DNA of 64,000 bases from Piscicola geometra. Taxonomy: Eukaryota > Annelida > Clitellata > Hirudinida > Piscicolidae. The stretch's first letter is position 1. The number at the start of each line of letters is the position of its first letter. This document shows positions 23,698 through 39,544 of this stretch, one piece after another. The translations under genes were made by a program, and so were the position numbers. The stretch covers positions 3,024,420 through 3,088,419 of the forward strand of contig OX030961.1 of assembly GCA_943735955.1 (NCBI GenBank). Direction: 5' to 3'. Under the pieces are notes generated by a model, which did not search any database, was not told the origin of the DNA, and was given only the letters and a program-made list of their open reading frames with translations.

Positions 23698-24095
23698 CCC
23701 CTTCTGCGTCCTTAATTGATGTTTTAATAAATACAATTTGAAGCATTCTCTGGTGTATTAAATGCCGAAATGCTTCAAACATACCAAAGGTTTCAATTCT
23801 CAACCGTGAGCGTTTAAAATAAATGCATAAAAAACTTTTTGCATAGACTCCTACGTGGCCTGGTTCTTTTTTCGGTGTTGTAATGTTTCAAACATTTTTT
23901 ACACCAAAAAAGAATGCAAGTTATTAACAAAAACAAAAATTGAAATCATAAAAAGTAAAATCGTGATGTCATGGATTTTGGTTTAATGGAATAGTTTTTA
24001 AAAACTTTTTAGTTTGCCTACTTGTTCAACAATTTAATTTGTTTTAATAACTTTATTCTGGACCAATTTAACTTCGTTTGATAGATTAATTGGTG

Positions 24096-24175
24096 GGATG
24101 CGTGGGTCTTTAGATCGAAGGTATGTTTGCTAATTGTTAAAATTGCCCACACTGAAGCATCGATTATTGAGCGGT
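24096..24175 (+). promoter_or_regulatory. Orphan PAN-like promoter relic joined to LINE sequence
   Basis: TGTTTGCTAATTGTTAAAAT then TGCCCACACTGAAGCATCGA and a TTATTGAGCGG end, then an abrupt junction to reverse transcriptase sequence. No exon follows. Confidence 0.55.
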
Positions 24176-24286
24176 TCAGTCCTTGGTTCTTTACTGTTTC
24201 CGTTGTATACTGGAGATTTGGAAAGAATAGCAGCTAGACATGAGCTTGCTTTTCATCAGAATGCTGATGACACCCAGATTTAAGGT
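24170..24286 (+). mobile_element. Reverse transcriptase fragment of a non-LTR element
   Basis: The frame reads SVLGSLLFPLYTGDLERIAA then FHQNADDTQI and a stop. These are the RT motifs QGSVLGPLLF and the catalytic Y-A-D-D-T-Q box (here N-A-D-D). It is a short internal fragment. Confidence 0.75.
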
Positions 24287-24304
24287 CATTGCATAACTGA
24301 TCGT

Positions 24305-27120
24305 TTAGAAGTATAGAAAAATTCTAGTGTAGTTAGACATGCACTTGACATATTTCTTCAGCTGGTGGCTCCCGAGCTCAGCCAAACCCTGGAACAGATA
24401 CAATGAGTTTTTTTCTCTACCGTGAGCGAGGAAAGGTTTCTAGTGGGTTGTTTTCTTACAAAAAAAAACATTCGGATTCTTTTCCAAGGCAGCAGTAGTC
24501 CTTGTTCGCCACTTCAGTGATGTCACTGAGTTCTCAAGCCACAACCCACAGGTACACAATCGCATAGCTTCAGAAAAGTTATGGAACTTCCCTGTTTAAA
24601 GTTGTTCTGGTGGTGTTTTCCTGCTTGGATGTGCACTTGCTGTCAAAGGCAGCAGTTGAGCACTTGAAGTGAGTCTAAGCTGGCTCATAAAAAGAAACGA
24701 AAAATATTTGCATTTTTATGCCTGTTGAAATCAAAAGATGACGCTTTCACTGAAAATAAAGAAATTGGAAATTTTTTTTTCATCAACCAAGAAAGATTTA
24801 AATATGAAAAGAAAGTAAAACATCTCCTATTTTGTGTGTTTTTTTTCAATCACTGGAGGGGGGGGGTTATTATGGTGTCAAACTTCTTGTATTTTTAGTT
24901 TTAATCATGTCCTAAGTAGAAGCTTAGGAATTTCAAAATGGATGATTATTCTTCCCCCCTACGAGATTATTCTTCCCCATAAGAGCCCACCCCGTGATCC
25001 ATACTATGTAAAAAGTTGTAAATCATAAATCCAGTTTATTTTAGGGCCTTATTATGGAAACTTAAATCATAACTTAACATTTCAAATATTTTTATGGTTT
25101 CTGTGATGTGTCCAAATATGGATCATTGGGCTCTTGACTAACTTTTTGTCAAAACAATGGTTCGATTTTTGTTTAACTGTGAACAAATATTTTTGCTAAA
25201 ATACATACATAGGTACTTAATAAATTAAAGGGATGAATAATTCATTTTTAATGTCTAAATATCGAGTAATCAATTATTATTATACACACATATTAAATAA
25301 AATTAGTTTTTAAAATGTCAATAACAAGGTTTCGTTTGTTTTCATTTTTGTTTAAAACAGTAGTGCTTCACTGAATTTTCTGAAAAATTGAGCAGAAAAA
25401 TTCTAAAGCAATAATTTAGACTTATAATCAGCCAACTGGGGCGAAATATGCTCGCAATTCCTATTGCGTGAGCATTCGAAATGCGCATAATTATTTATTT
25501 CTCACAAAAAAAGTTGTTTTTAAGTATTATCCACACATGGAAACAATTCGAAATCAAAATGTAAACCCAATGGTAACCCAGAGCTTTTTAGGAAACTAGA
25601 GGCAAACGACTGGGTAAGAGCCCACTGTTCCGATATCGGACATACTAATTTATATGTAATTTGTAGATATTCTGGGTAAATTATAATCAAGTAACTTTTT
25701 CTATTGTGTTGTTTATGGTTAAAAGTATATACTTTAAAAAATAAATGCATAATTACTGCGTCGTTTTATTTTCTATTGGGCCAAACAAGTAAATCAAAAA
25801 ATGTTGATTTCACATGATTTTAAAAATTGACTGTAAATAAACTATAGCACAACTTTAAATAAATATTATTCTTATATGTAGCTTACGCATCTATAATACC
25901 TAACAGACACACAAAATATTTATATATGATTAATTAATTAATTAATTATAGTATTTTAATTTTCATGTCCGAATTCAGATCACTGGGTTAAGGCTTCATT
26001 CTTAATAGTTTCAACGTGTCAAGAATTTTCAAATGTCGTGTATGAGCAAACAAATTTTTTTTTCAACTTTGAAATAGGGTTCTAAATTTAGAGTTGATGA
26101 AATCATGTCTTTTCTGGGAAGCTCCAGCTTCGAAATTCATGAAGACATTCTTATTCTCCGCATTGTCCCAGCATATAAGCCGTCGCGCCTTCTTCTTGTC
26201 GGTTGATTTTGTCAGGATCGCCAACACTGCCTACGTTGATGGTGCAAGTGTCGGAACCTTCTTACGTCAGAACAATGTAACAAATCCCTGTGTCGTTTTC
26301 ACATTATTTTTTGCAAGTTTCCAAGCCTTCAAACTCCTTGCTTTGACCAGATGGAAAGTCAAAAGTTTCACCTTCATATTTTTCCCAACAACCTGCAAAT
26401 ATGAAGTTTGATTTTTAAAGTTTAGCACGGAAAATTCAGATAAGGTTCAATAGCGCCCTTTAATTAATGTAATTAAAACCTCTTTCCCAAGCCTCACCTG
26501 CTTCGCAAGAGACGACGACCAAAGCAAAGAGGACAACGAGAGAGGAGATGAGCTTGGCCATGTTGAGAGGCTTGATGCTGCCTTCCTTCCTCACCCCTCT
26601 ATATACCCTCCTCCCGCTGCCTCGTCTGTCTCTTCACCACTCGATAATCGATGCTCCAGCGTGGGCAGTTAAGATAAGTTTGCGTGGTTTACTGGTTTAT
26701 AGTTACGTGGATAGGAAAAAAGGTAAAAAATTATTTAACATTAAAAAAAATTGTATTTGATGGCAATCATTTCTTTTAAATATGGAAAAACATTTTTCTA
26801 AATCAGAGAAGTCATAAAAGTTTGAAAAAAAAATCTACAACATTTTCACAAGGAAATGTAACGGAAGAAAAAGTAGGATGTAGGAATGCGAAGGTTCGAA
26901 TCCGGATTTGGGTCCGAATCCCCGGATTAAACGGTTGCAAAAATAAGTTATTTTCTACAACTAGTGGACTACTCGTACCCATATTTATTTTGAATACATA
27001 AATATTTTGTTTATGCACAAGTGACTGTCCTATGAGTGTTCGGAATATTTGTCAAGCAGCATTGTCATGAGGGGAAGTCTTCCCCAGAGAGAAAGACTCA
27101 GGTCTTCCAGGTCAAGAGAT
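24305..27120 (-). repeat. Right arm of the inverted duplication (includes dispersed repeat, copy 3)
   Basis: Inverted counterpart of 12600-15313. This arm keeps the full two-exon PAN-like pseudogene with its promoter, while the left arm has lost exon 1. Confidence 0.8.
26152..26561 (-). pseudogene. PAN-like pseudogene, subtype D, inverted
   Basis: Exon 1 (26561-26498) and the splice sites are intact and encode the usual signal peptide. Exon 2 (26392-26152) has two nonsense codons: GAA to TAA at 26304-26306 inside the C-x3-C motif and AAA to TAA at 26262-26264. The rest is close to the intact subtype D gene at 17788. The promoter is still present on the minus strand (26562-26670, TATATA near 26600). 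Transcription may persist without a full protein. Confidence 0.88.
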
Positions 27121-27285
27121 ATAGTTGCACAGAGCTACAAACTCAAGTATGCAGGTGCAAGAAGCTTTTTTGTTGCAGCACCGACTCTTTGGAATATTCT
27201 CCCCAATAGACTGATGAGACAGACGACAGAGACAGACTCGTACACGAATTTTGAAAATCTTTTCACTTTGAAATTTAAATGTTAA
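27045..27285 (+). mobile_element. Non-LTR retrotransposon, C-terminal RT tail
   Basis: The frame reads RGSLPQRERLRSSRSRDIVA, then ARSFFVAAPTLWNILPNRL and NFENLFTLKFKC before the stop. This is the typical tail of CR1/Jockey-type ORF2 proteins (R-S-F-S-V-A-A-P-x-L-W-N-x-L-P). Confidence 0.78.
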
Positions 27286-27356
27286 ATGGAGATTTTGTAA
27301 TTTATTTGGTGTAACTAATTCCGTTAAAATTTAATTTGCATTCTGGTTCTGTGAAG

Positions 27357-27451
27357 GAGATTGGTGCTCTATCAACACTGGAGAAATAGATTGGTCGGAT
27401 CTGAAGACGGACCAAGACGGCTATACCATCCACTCGTACCAGTCATGCTAG
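27357..27451 (+). pseudogene. 3' fragment of a subtype A PAN-like gene
   Basis: Only the last 31 codons remain (CSINTGEIDWSDLKTDQDGY then TIHSYQSC), followed by the subtype A 3' flank with AATAAA. It lies just downstream of the LINE tail. Confidence 0.8.
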
Positions 27452-28170
27452 CACCTTCTGCGTCCTTAATTGATGTTTTAATAAATAAAATTTGAAGCAT
27501 TCTCTGGTGTATTGACTGTCGAAAAACTTCAAACGTACCAAAGGTTTCAATTCTCAACCGTGAGCGTTTAAAATAAATGCATAACAAAACTTTTTGCATA
27601 GACTCCTACGTGGCCTGGCTCTTTTTTCGGTGTTGTAATGTTTCAAACATTTTTTACACCAAAAAAGAATGCAAGTTATTCACTTGAATGCATAAAAAGT
27701 AAAATCGTGATGTCATGGATTGAGCTGAAAAGATCTCTATTTTTTAAACGCAATTAATACGTAAAACAGGGTGGTTGCACAAGATGGAACGATTTTAAAA
27801 CGTAGCCTATAGCTCAATTGCATAAAAAATAAATTAAATTTAAATGTATCCAGTCATTATATTGATACTTTGTCTAGTTATGTCTCTTTTAAACGCAATA
27901 ATACGTAAGACTTTTTTACGGTAAAAGGATTGAATATTGAAATTATAGGTTGGTGGCTCGTGTGGGAATTGACTACTTTTTGATTGCCTATTGGACACTT
28001 AACTAATATTTTACATTTTTTAATGGGTAAATTTTTTTTTGTTTTAGTTCTATCGATTAACATTAAAATGAAAGAAGATATAATGGCTAGTGTTTTAAAT
28101 AGTATTACTTATATGAATAGAAGCAATAGAGCTTATTCATGTTGAAGTACTGGTATTTATCCATTAGGTA
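27452..28170. other. Spacer with subtype A 3' flank
   Basis: The first 250 bp match the 3' flanks at 11.4 and 23.7 kb. The rest is AT-rich with no recognised feature. Confidence 0.5.
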
Positions 28171-28218
28171 ACGAAATGCATTCCCACGTCATTCAACGGA
28201 ATGCTGAAGTTGAAGTTT

Positions 28219-28467
28219 ATTTTTTTTTGGTCTATACTATTCACAGCCTGACAGACGCATGCAATGTTACAATGGTTCTGAGAACCATGGTTCTTATGCG
28301 CCAGAGACGCCACTCCACACGACGTACACATCTTTCAATGCATACGTCGCAAACACCGCATCATATTCACTAGGTATATGATAGTTCACGGTTGCTTCCA
28401 AGGATTCGAATTGGCAACCTTTAAGTTGCAAGTCCGACGTCTACCAACTAAGCCATCCCCGCTCCCC
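28219..28467 (-). mobile_element. tRNA-derived SINE, copy 2
   Basis: The minus strand starts GGGGAGCGGGGATGGCTTAG, with perfect A box TGGCTTAGTTGG and near-perfect B box ATTCGAATCC. The paralogous segment at 10615-10660 lacks it, so insertion came after that duplication. No clean target duplication was found. Confidence 0.8.
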
Positions 28468-28756
28468 ATTTTATCAGCTTAAGTGCGCCTTATACACCGT
28501 ATCCAAGGTCTTCAGCGTCATTCCTAAATGGGTTCAATTGCTCATGATAAGTGATTATTTAAAAAATAACCATAATCTCTCCGTCAATTTTCACTTAGCG
28601 TAAAAAATTAAACATTGGTCAAGCCGTTAGGCACTCAGCTACCCGTAAAACAACTTAATTTATAAAAGTAACTTCATTTTAGACCAATGTAACTTCATTT
28701 GATAGATTTCTTGATGGAATGCGTGGGTCTTGCGGAGGTATGTTTGCTAATTGTTA

Positions 28757-28852
28757 AAACTGCCCACGCTGGAGCATCGATTATCGAGTGGTGAAGAGAC
28801 AGACGAGGCACCGGGAGGAGGGTATAAAGAGGGGTGAGGAAGGAAGGCAGCA
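28757..28852 (+). promoter_or_regulatory. Conserved core promoter of a PAN-like pseudogene
   Basis: CCCACGCTGGAGCATCGATT block and TATAAA at 28823-28828 are intact, but the transcript start region joins directly to the middle of exon 1. Confidence 0.65.
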
Positions 28853-29213
28853 CTGGTCGTCGTCTCTTGCGAAGCAGGTGAGGCTTGGGAAAAAAGTTTT
28901 AATTACATTATTTAAAGGGCGCTATTAAACCTTATTTGAATTTTCCGTGCTAAACTTTAAAAATCAAACTTCATATTCGCAGACTGTTGGGAGGAATATA
29001 AAGGTGAAACTTTTGACTTTCTAAAACAAGGAGTTAAAGGCTTGGAAACGTGCAAAAAAGAATGTGAAAACGAAATAGAGATTTTTTTTTTGTTCTGACA
29101 AAAGAAGCTTTCGACACTTGCACTATCAACGTAGGCAGTGCTGGTGATCTTGAAAACATCCACCACAAGAAGAAAGTGCCACAGCTTATATGCTCACACA
29201 ATGCGAAGAATAA
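28853..29213 (+). pseudogene. PAN-like pseudogene, subtype D, start codon deleted
   Basis: A deletion removed the 5' UTR, ATG and about two thirds of the signal peptide; only LVVVSCEA remains at 28853-28877. Exon 2 (28983-29213) keeps the acceptor and DCWEEYKGETFDF. It has lost codons after FDF, carries a T-run (29084-29093) that breaks the frame and has further substitutions. It cannot encode a secreted protein. Confidence 0.85.
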
Positions 29214-30517
29214 GATAGTTTAGCGGAATTTTGAAGCTGGAGCATCGAAATACCAGAAGATTTTCAGCAATGGACTTTCATCAACGAACTCTAAAATTAT
29301 TTTCTATTCATCTTGAATATTTTGAATAAATAAATTGATTTGGCTCGTACACGATTTTTGAAAAAATGATCACGTTAAAACTATTCATTGGAGTTTTTGA
29401 AAGTCATACCGTGGAACTCATAGTTATCAATGCGCCAAGCTATGAAACAACAAGCAATTCTTGAAAAAAATAATTTAAATTTAAATATATTTTGCATTTC
29501 AAACGTGATTGCTTTCAGTCGCTGAAACTGAATTATCTGTATAATTGCCGGCCTGTGTCCAGGATTCGAGTTTAAAATGGCAAAAAGTTAACTAGGGCCA
29601 GAGTTTATTAAACTTGAGTCATTCGTGTATATTAGTTACAAGAAAGATACTTAAAAACTAAATTACAGCCCAACATAATTAAGTTAAAAACACTCAATAA
29701 AATGTATATATTATATTTTAATTTAAAGTGAAATTTTGGACTTTCCACTATTTTGAGTCAAAGATTATAATTTCTTGAGTTTTACTTTACCGTAAAACAC
29801 TATGTATAAAACGCACTTTTTTCTTATTTTTACTCTCAAAATCTTTCCAATGACGCAAATATATAGATTTTACAATATTTAAACAAAGGAAGTTTTGGAA
29901 ATGAATTTCTAGTTTTCATTTCTTCAAATCTTTTTTTGTATTGAAAAAAAAAGACGTGCCTTAAGCATTTTTTTTGACGGTATTAAGACCTTTTTTACTG
30001 ACCATGAAAAAGAAATAGACTGAACCTACTTTAATTTCTAACTTTCACACGCTCAATAAAAAAAATCAGAACTTTCCATAAAAAATACTCTAAGAATGAA
30101 CTCACCAACTGAAGTAAAATTGAAGCTTCCAATTCTAAACCAACCACAAATACAAGGGAGTTTGCAGAGCTTCAGTCACTAAATGACCTCCAAAGGTTAA
30201 AACTTTTAACTAGAGCTTCAATAAGTTAAATGGATTTGAATATGAAAATAAATAAAAAAATTGTTACCATTAGATTTGGTTTTCAAAATCTAAACTTGCA
30301 CATATTTTTTTCCATATTTTAAAAGAAATAATTGCTTATGAATAAAAATTTTTTCGGTCTTTTTAAAAATCTTGTTATATGGTAAATTTGTAACATAATT
30401 TTTTATATTCTTTCATATCCACGTAAACTGTAAACCAAAAACCACGTAATTTTATGCTTTTGCGAAGGAATCGTAACTTTTCGCTTATAAAGTGATTATA
30501 AAGTGTAGGAGGGTATT
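29214..30517. other. Spacer, direct duplicate of 16.5-17.65 kb
   Basis: AT-rich, in the same block order as the spacer downstream of the 16.09-kb gene. No gene was recognised. Confidence 0.55.
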
Positions 30518-31280
30518 TACACTGTGAGCCAAAAATAAACATGCCCTTTATATTTGCCTATAACTTTGCCAAACATTAATCGATTTTCAATTTCCTTTCA
30601 CTGTTTTACTCAAAAAGTAATGAGAAACAAGATTTTATACAATTTGTTTTGATTTCTGGAATAATTAGTACTTTTACATAGTGAAACTTATACAAGTGTG
30701 AAATTAGAAAAAACCTTTGAGTACATTTTAAAGTAAATAATACTTTGTTTAATTTATCACAAAATTTAATAAATATAATAAATTGATAGAAGTACTAGCG
30801 ATTCATATCTCAAAGCAAATGCTCGACGTTTGCGGCAGTTGTCAATAGCTTCATCCATGACGCTTTGCTTCAATTAGTTCCAGACGGTAATCAGTCGTTC
30901 ATTGAGTTGATTGACGTTGTGACTTTGGTTTGGTAAACCCGCTGCTTTATTTTTTCCAAAACTTTGAAGTCAAAGGGTTTAAGGTCTGAACTGTTTGGAG
31001 GCCATAGATTTGGAGGAATTCATGCAGGTGTCTCTGGCTGTAACAAGCTGACTGTCTGACGCACCCGGTGTAAGTTCGGGCCATCTTGCTGAAAGACAAA
31101 GAAGTAACCTGAAATTATTCTTATCACAGGCAGTAGCTCTTCTCTCAACAGAACATCTTTGTAAAATGTGCCATTGGTTTAAACTCAAGGCGCAACAATA
31201 ATTAGATGCTTGGGGCCAAGCTTTGACACGCCGAAAGAAACCATCAGTGGCTGAAAGTTAAACGCGTTTGCAACAGAGGA
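30518..31280 (-). mobile_element. Tc1/mariner-type transposon remnant
   Basis: The minus-strand reading shows the C-terminal transposase wording KQFRPLTL, then a frame change, QRVYQTK and NQLNERLITVWN, typical of IS630/Tc1/mariner transposases (x-V-Y-x-T-K ... L-x-x-R-I-x-x-x-W). The low-coordinate end is TACACTGTGAGCCAAAAATA, a plausible terminal inverted repeat next to a TA. Stops and frameshifts show it is dead. The opposite terminus was not found. Confidence 0.68.
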
Positions 31281-31509
31281 AAATTTTTATTAAATTGAGG
31301 CTTTTTCTTTTCGAAACTGTTTGAGATTTCTCTCCTTTTGAAACTGTTTATGACTCCTCTAAACTAGAAATATGTTTTTCCATATTTAAACGAAATAATT
31401 GTCATCAAATACCATTTTTTTCGATCGTTTTGACAAATGTTGAAAATTTTTTTTACATTTTTTTCTATACACGTAACTATAAACCAATAAACCACGCAAA
31501 CTTATCGTA

Positions 31510-31617
31510 ACTGCCCACGCTGGATCATCGATTATCGAGTGGTGAAAAGACAGACGAGGCAGCGGGAGGAGGGTATAAAGAGGGGTGAGGAAGGAAGGCA
31601 GCATCAAGCCTCTCAAC
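31510..31617 (+). promoter_or_regulatory. Conserved core promoter of PAN-like gene, copy 5
   Basis: CCCACGCTGGATCATCGATT block, TATAAA at 31574-31579, 44 nt before the ATG. Confidence 0.75.
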
Positions 31618-32100
31618 ATGGCCAAACTCATCTCCTCTCTCGTCGTCCTCTTCGTTCTGGTCGTCGTCTCGATTGCAGGCGAAACAAGTGAGGCTTTCGG
31701 AAGGAGAAGTTTTTATAACCTTTGTTTTACTTTCAAGCAATAAATAAATTCTATTATAACAATTTATTCGAGACTTTCTCGTTCGTAATAGCTTTCAAAG
31801 ACACTAATTCATGGGCCAATACAAAGTGAAAAAAACTTAAACATCTTTAACCTTTTTTTAGGATGTTGGAAGACTTTTGAGGGTACCACTTATGATTTGT
31901 CAGGAGATAAGACTGAAGATTTTGAAGGTTTGGCCAAGTGCAAACAAGAGTGCGAAAAAAAGAAAGATTGTTACATTGTTCTGACGAAAGAAGGTTCTGA
32001 CACATGCACCATCAACGTAGGCAGTGTTGGCGACAATGGAGTAATCATCGAAGAGGAAGAAGGTGCCACGACTTATACATTTGGATCGTGCGAAAACTAA
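31618..32100 (+). CDS. Small secreted PAN/apple-like protein, subtype G
   Basis: Exons 31618-31687 and 31862-32100, phase 1, give 102 residues. The signal peptide MAKLISSLVVLFVLVVVSIA is shared. Mature part: GETRCWKTFEGTTYDLSGDK (R instead of D before CW, made by the split codon A|GA), then LAKCKQECEKKKDCYIVL, DTCTIN and the end FGSCEN. All six Cys are kept. It shares the run VLTKEGSDTCTINVGSVGD with subtype D, while the rest is divergent, so that block is the most conserved part of the fold. Confidence 0.85.
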
Positions 32101-32322
32101 GCTATAGAAGCTTTGAAACTGTAGCTATACATCAGTCACTTTCAAGGGTTTAATTAATAAACTTTCAAATTTACATTTGACTTTATATTCATATTGAAAA
32201 AATACTGAATAAGTGAAGTAAAAAGTGTAATAAAAGTAGTTAAACATATTATTTAAAAAAGGTTTTAAAGTATAGACAATAAAGTATAGTCGACCAAGTA
32301 ACGTGCCTCTTTAAAATTCCTC

Positions 32323-32329
32323 TATAAAA
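32323..32329 (+). promoter_or_regulatory. TATA box of the 32.4-kb gene
   Basis: TATAAAA, 82 nt before the ATG. The 44-nt arrangement and the ATCGATTATCGAG block of the other copies are absent, so this gene has its own promoter. Confidence 0.55.
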
Positions 32330-32404
32330 GCGTTTGTTCAAAACAGTTTAATGACATGAGGTGCGTATGTAGATGAGTGAACAAAAGCAGAAGATATTTT
32401 CAAA

Positions 32405-32830
32405 ATGGCCAAGCAGCTAATTTTCTTCGTCGTTTTCTTGGCTGGCGTCGTCTTCCACTGTGAAGCAGGTCAGGTTTTGAAGTTAATATTTATTTATTTA
32501 CAATTGAGATAGTTTAGCAGAGTTTATAGAATATGGGAAAAAAATGTACGTGTAAATAGAATGTTTAAAAATATCTTGCAATAATTCTCAGATTGTTGGA
32601 AAAAGTACGAAAACACCTTTTTCGACTTGGCTGGAAAATCAGAGCATTTTGATGATTTAGAAACTTGCAAGGCCGCATGCGAGAAGATAGATTGTTACAT
32701 TGTAGTCGAAGACTCTGAGGGATGCAGCATCAACGTAGAAGATGTGGTAGATCCTTCAGAAATCGAGGTCCACCGCAACGGAACTGACTCCCATATGTTT
32801 GGATCATGCGCCAATGCAAATAGGTCTTAA
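32405..32830 (+). CDS. Small secreted PAN/apple-like protein, subtype H
   Basis: Exons 32405-32468 and 32592-32830, phase 1, give 100 residues. The signal peptide MAKQLIFFVVFLAGVVFHCE differs from the others. Mature part: DCWKKYENTFFDLAGKSEHF, then LETCKAACEKIDCYIVV, EGCSIN and MFGSCANANRS. Six Cys and the same intron position place it in the family, but sequence and promoter are clearly divergent, so it is an older member at the edge of the recent expansion. The role is unknown. Confidence 0.85.
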
Positions 32831-33959
32831 TTGAAGATGCCTTGTAATTGGTTGCGGTTGCATTTTATCTAATTGGAATAACATCTAAAATCGTATGCTT
32901 TCTTTATGTGAATTTTAATTAGTTTCTTTTGAAGGAATAATAGTATAAAACTATAAATAAGTTTAAAATCTTTCAAACTAACTATAATTCATGATATACC
33001 TTTTTTAATCTTCAAATAAATAAAGTAAAAGCTTAAAACTGATTTAAGTGATAGTTGTCACTCAACAGAACTTTTTTTAAAACTTTTCAACCATATATCA
33101 TAGCGAGTGATATTTTATTATTTAGAAGACTGACTTATGAAAAAAAACACATCTATAAATAAAACTGGTAAAATTTTTAAAGTGATTTTGAGACCGACAT
33201 AGCTTTTGCCCCGGTAAACCTTTGAGACATCGCGTTTTTTTATTACCGTAAAACACCATTTATAAAGCGCATAAATTATTGTAAGACAAAAAAGAAAATA
33301 AAAGATTTTAGAAAAAAACTAAGTTGAACCAAATTGTGTGGTAGTTTTCAATTTACGAAGTCTTTAAAATGTAGACATTTGAAAGATTTTGCTGTTAAAT
33401 TTTATAGATTGCTTTTTATAAATTGTTTTTAATCTTATTTTCACGTGTTCTGCGTCTGATGTATAAAAATGATGTCTAAAAAGAATAGCAAAATTTTTAG
33501 CCTATAAATGATTCAAAGAACAAAATCTTTATCTTTGCCTTCATTGCATGCAAAGCTGGGCACCAAACCGTTAACTTTTTAAAACGTTATTAACGGAGTT
33601 AATATTTCCATTAATGATTCATTGTACTTTCTTTAATTAGAAACAAATGAAGCGATTAACAGCTAAAGAAATTAACTTTTTGATTCACTGTTTCTCCCTT
33701 TGATGCAAAATTTGTGTCAAAATAACTTTAAAATTATGAATTCATTTATCCTTTTAAAAGCTTCAGTACTGATGACTATGAGAATAAAGCCTCTGATAGT
33801 AACGAATGCCTAGTTGCGAAGCCAAAAAACTTTTTAATTATTTCAATTTTTCAAAAGAACGCTCTGAACATATCACAAACAATTGTTAAATTATTAGAAT
33901 AGTGAATAAAAAAAACTTAAAATAAATAATACTTTAAATCACCTAAACCTCAATTTTAT
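32831..33959. other. Intergenic DNA between the cluster and DNAJC21
   Basis: AT-rich. A GCTGGGCACCAAACCGTTAA stretch near 33550 may be a transposon end, but no partner end was found. No gene is seen. Confidence 0.5.
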
Positions 33960-39073
<5,114 letters not shown>

Positions 39074-39544
39074 GGCGTTTCAAAACTGTAAGGATGTATC
39101 ACGATTTGAGGATTGTGAAAGGCTTGATTTAAAAGTTGACTTAACAATAATTGAAAAATGAATATTAACATTTAAATTTTAAAATTAAGGAAATTAAATT
39201 ATTATGATTACTATCAACTTATGAAAATAATATCATAACATTCATGATAAACTAGCATTGAACTATAACCAATTTTTATAGAACCGATGTAAAGTAATTT
39301 TAAATTGTTTTTTTATCGATTTCTTTTGATATTTTTCAATGTTTCAAAGTTACCTTTAAGCAATGTTTTCAGTATAGCGCTTTTAAATTTTTGTATCCAT
39401 TTAATGCGGAGGGATTTAAACATAATTAGGAGATGGCGTTGGGTGGTCCAGGTGGTTCATCTTAGCGCTAAGAATCTTGAACCATGTTTTTTGGGTTTAT
39501 GAAGTTAAACTAAAGATTATTCTGGAAGAATAAAGTGACTTGAA
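39074..39544. promoter_or_regulatory. Candidate bidirectional promoter of DNAJC21 and TTYH
   Basis: The two ATGs point away from each other with 471 bp between them, so both promoters must fall here unless there are unseen 5' UTR exons. The DNA is AT-rich and no TATA box at a usual distance is convincing. Confidence 0.45.

Noticed and set aside
28380..28467. A tRNA gene on the minus strand
   Set aside because: The A box is perfect, but the B box is degenerate and the acceptor stem does not close. The head continues into a body repeated elsewhere, so it is a SINE.
33540..33760. A possible DNA transposon end (GCTGGGCACCAAACCGTTAA)
   Set aside because: The wording looks like known transposon termini, but no inverted partner or target duplication was found.
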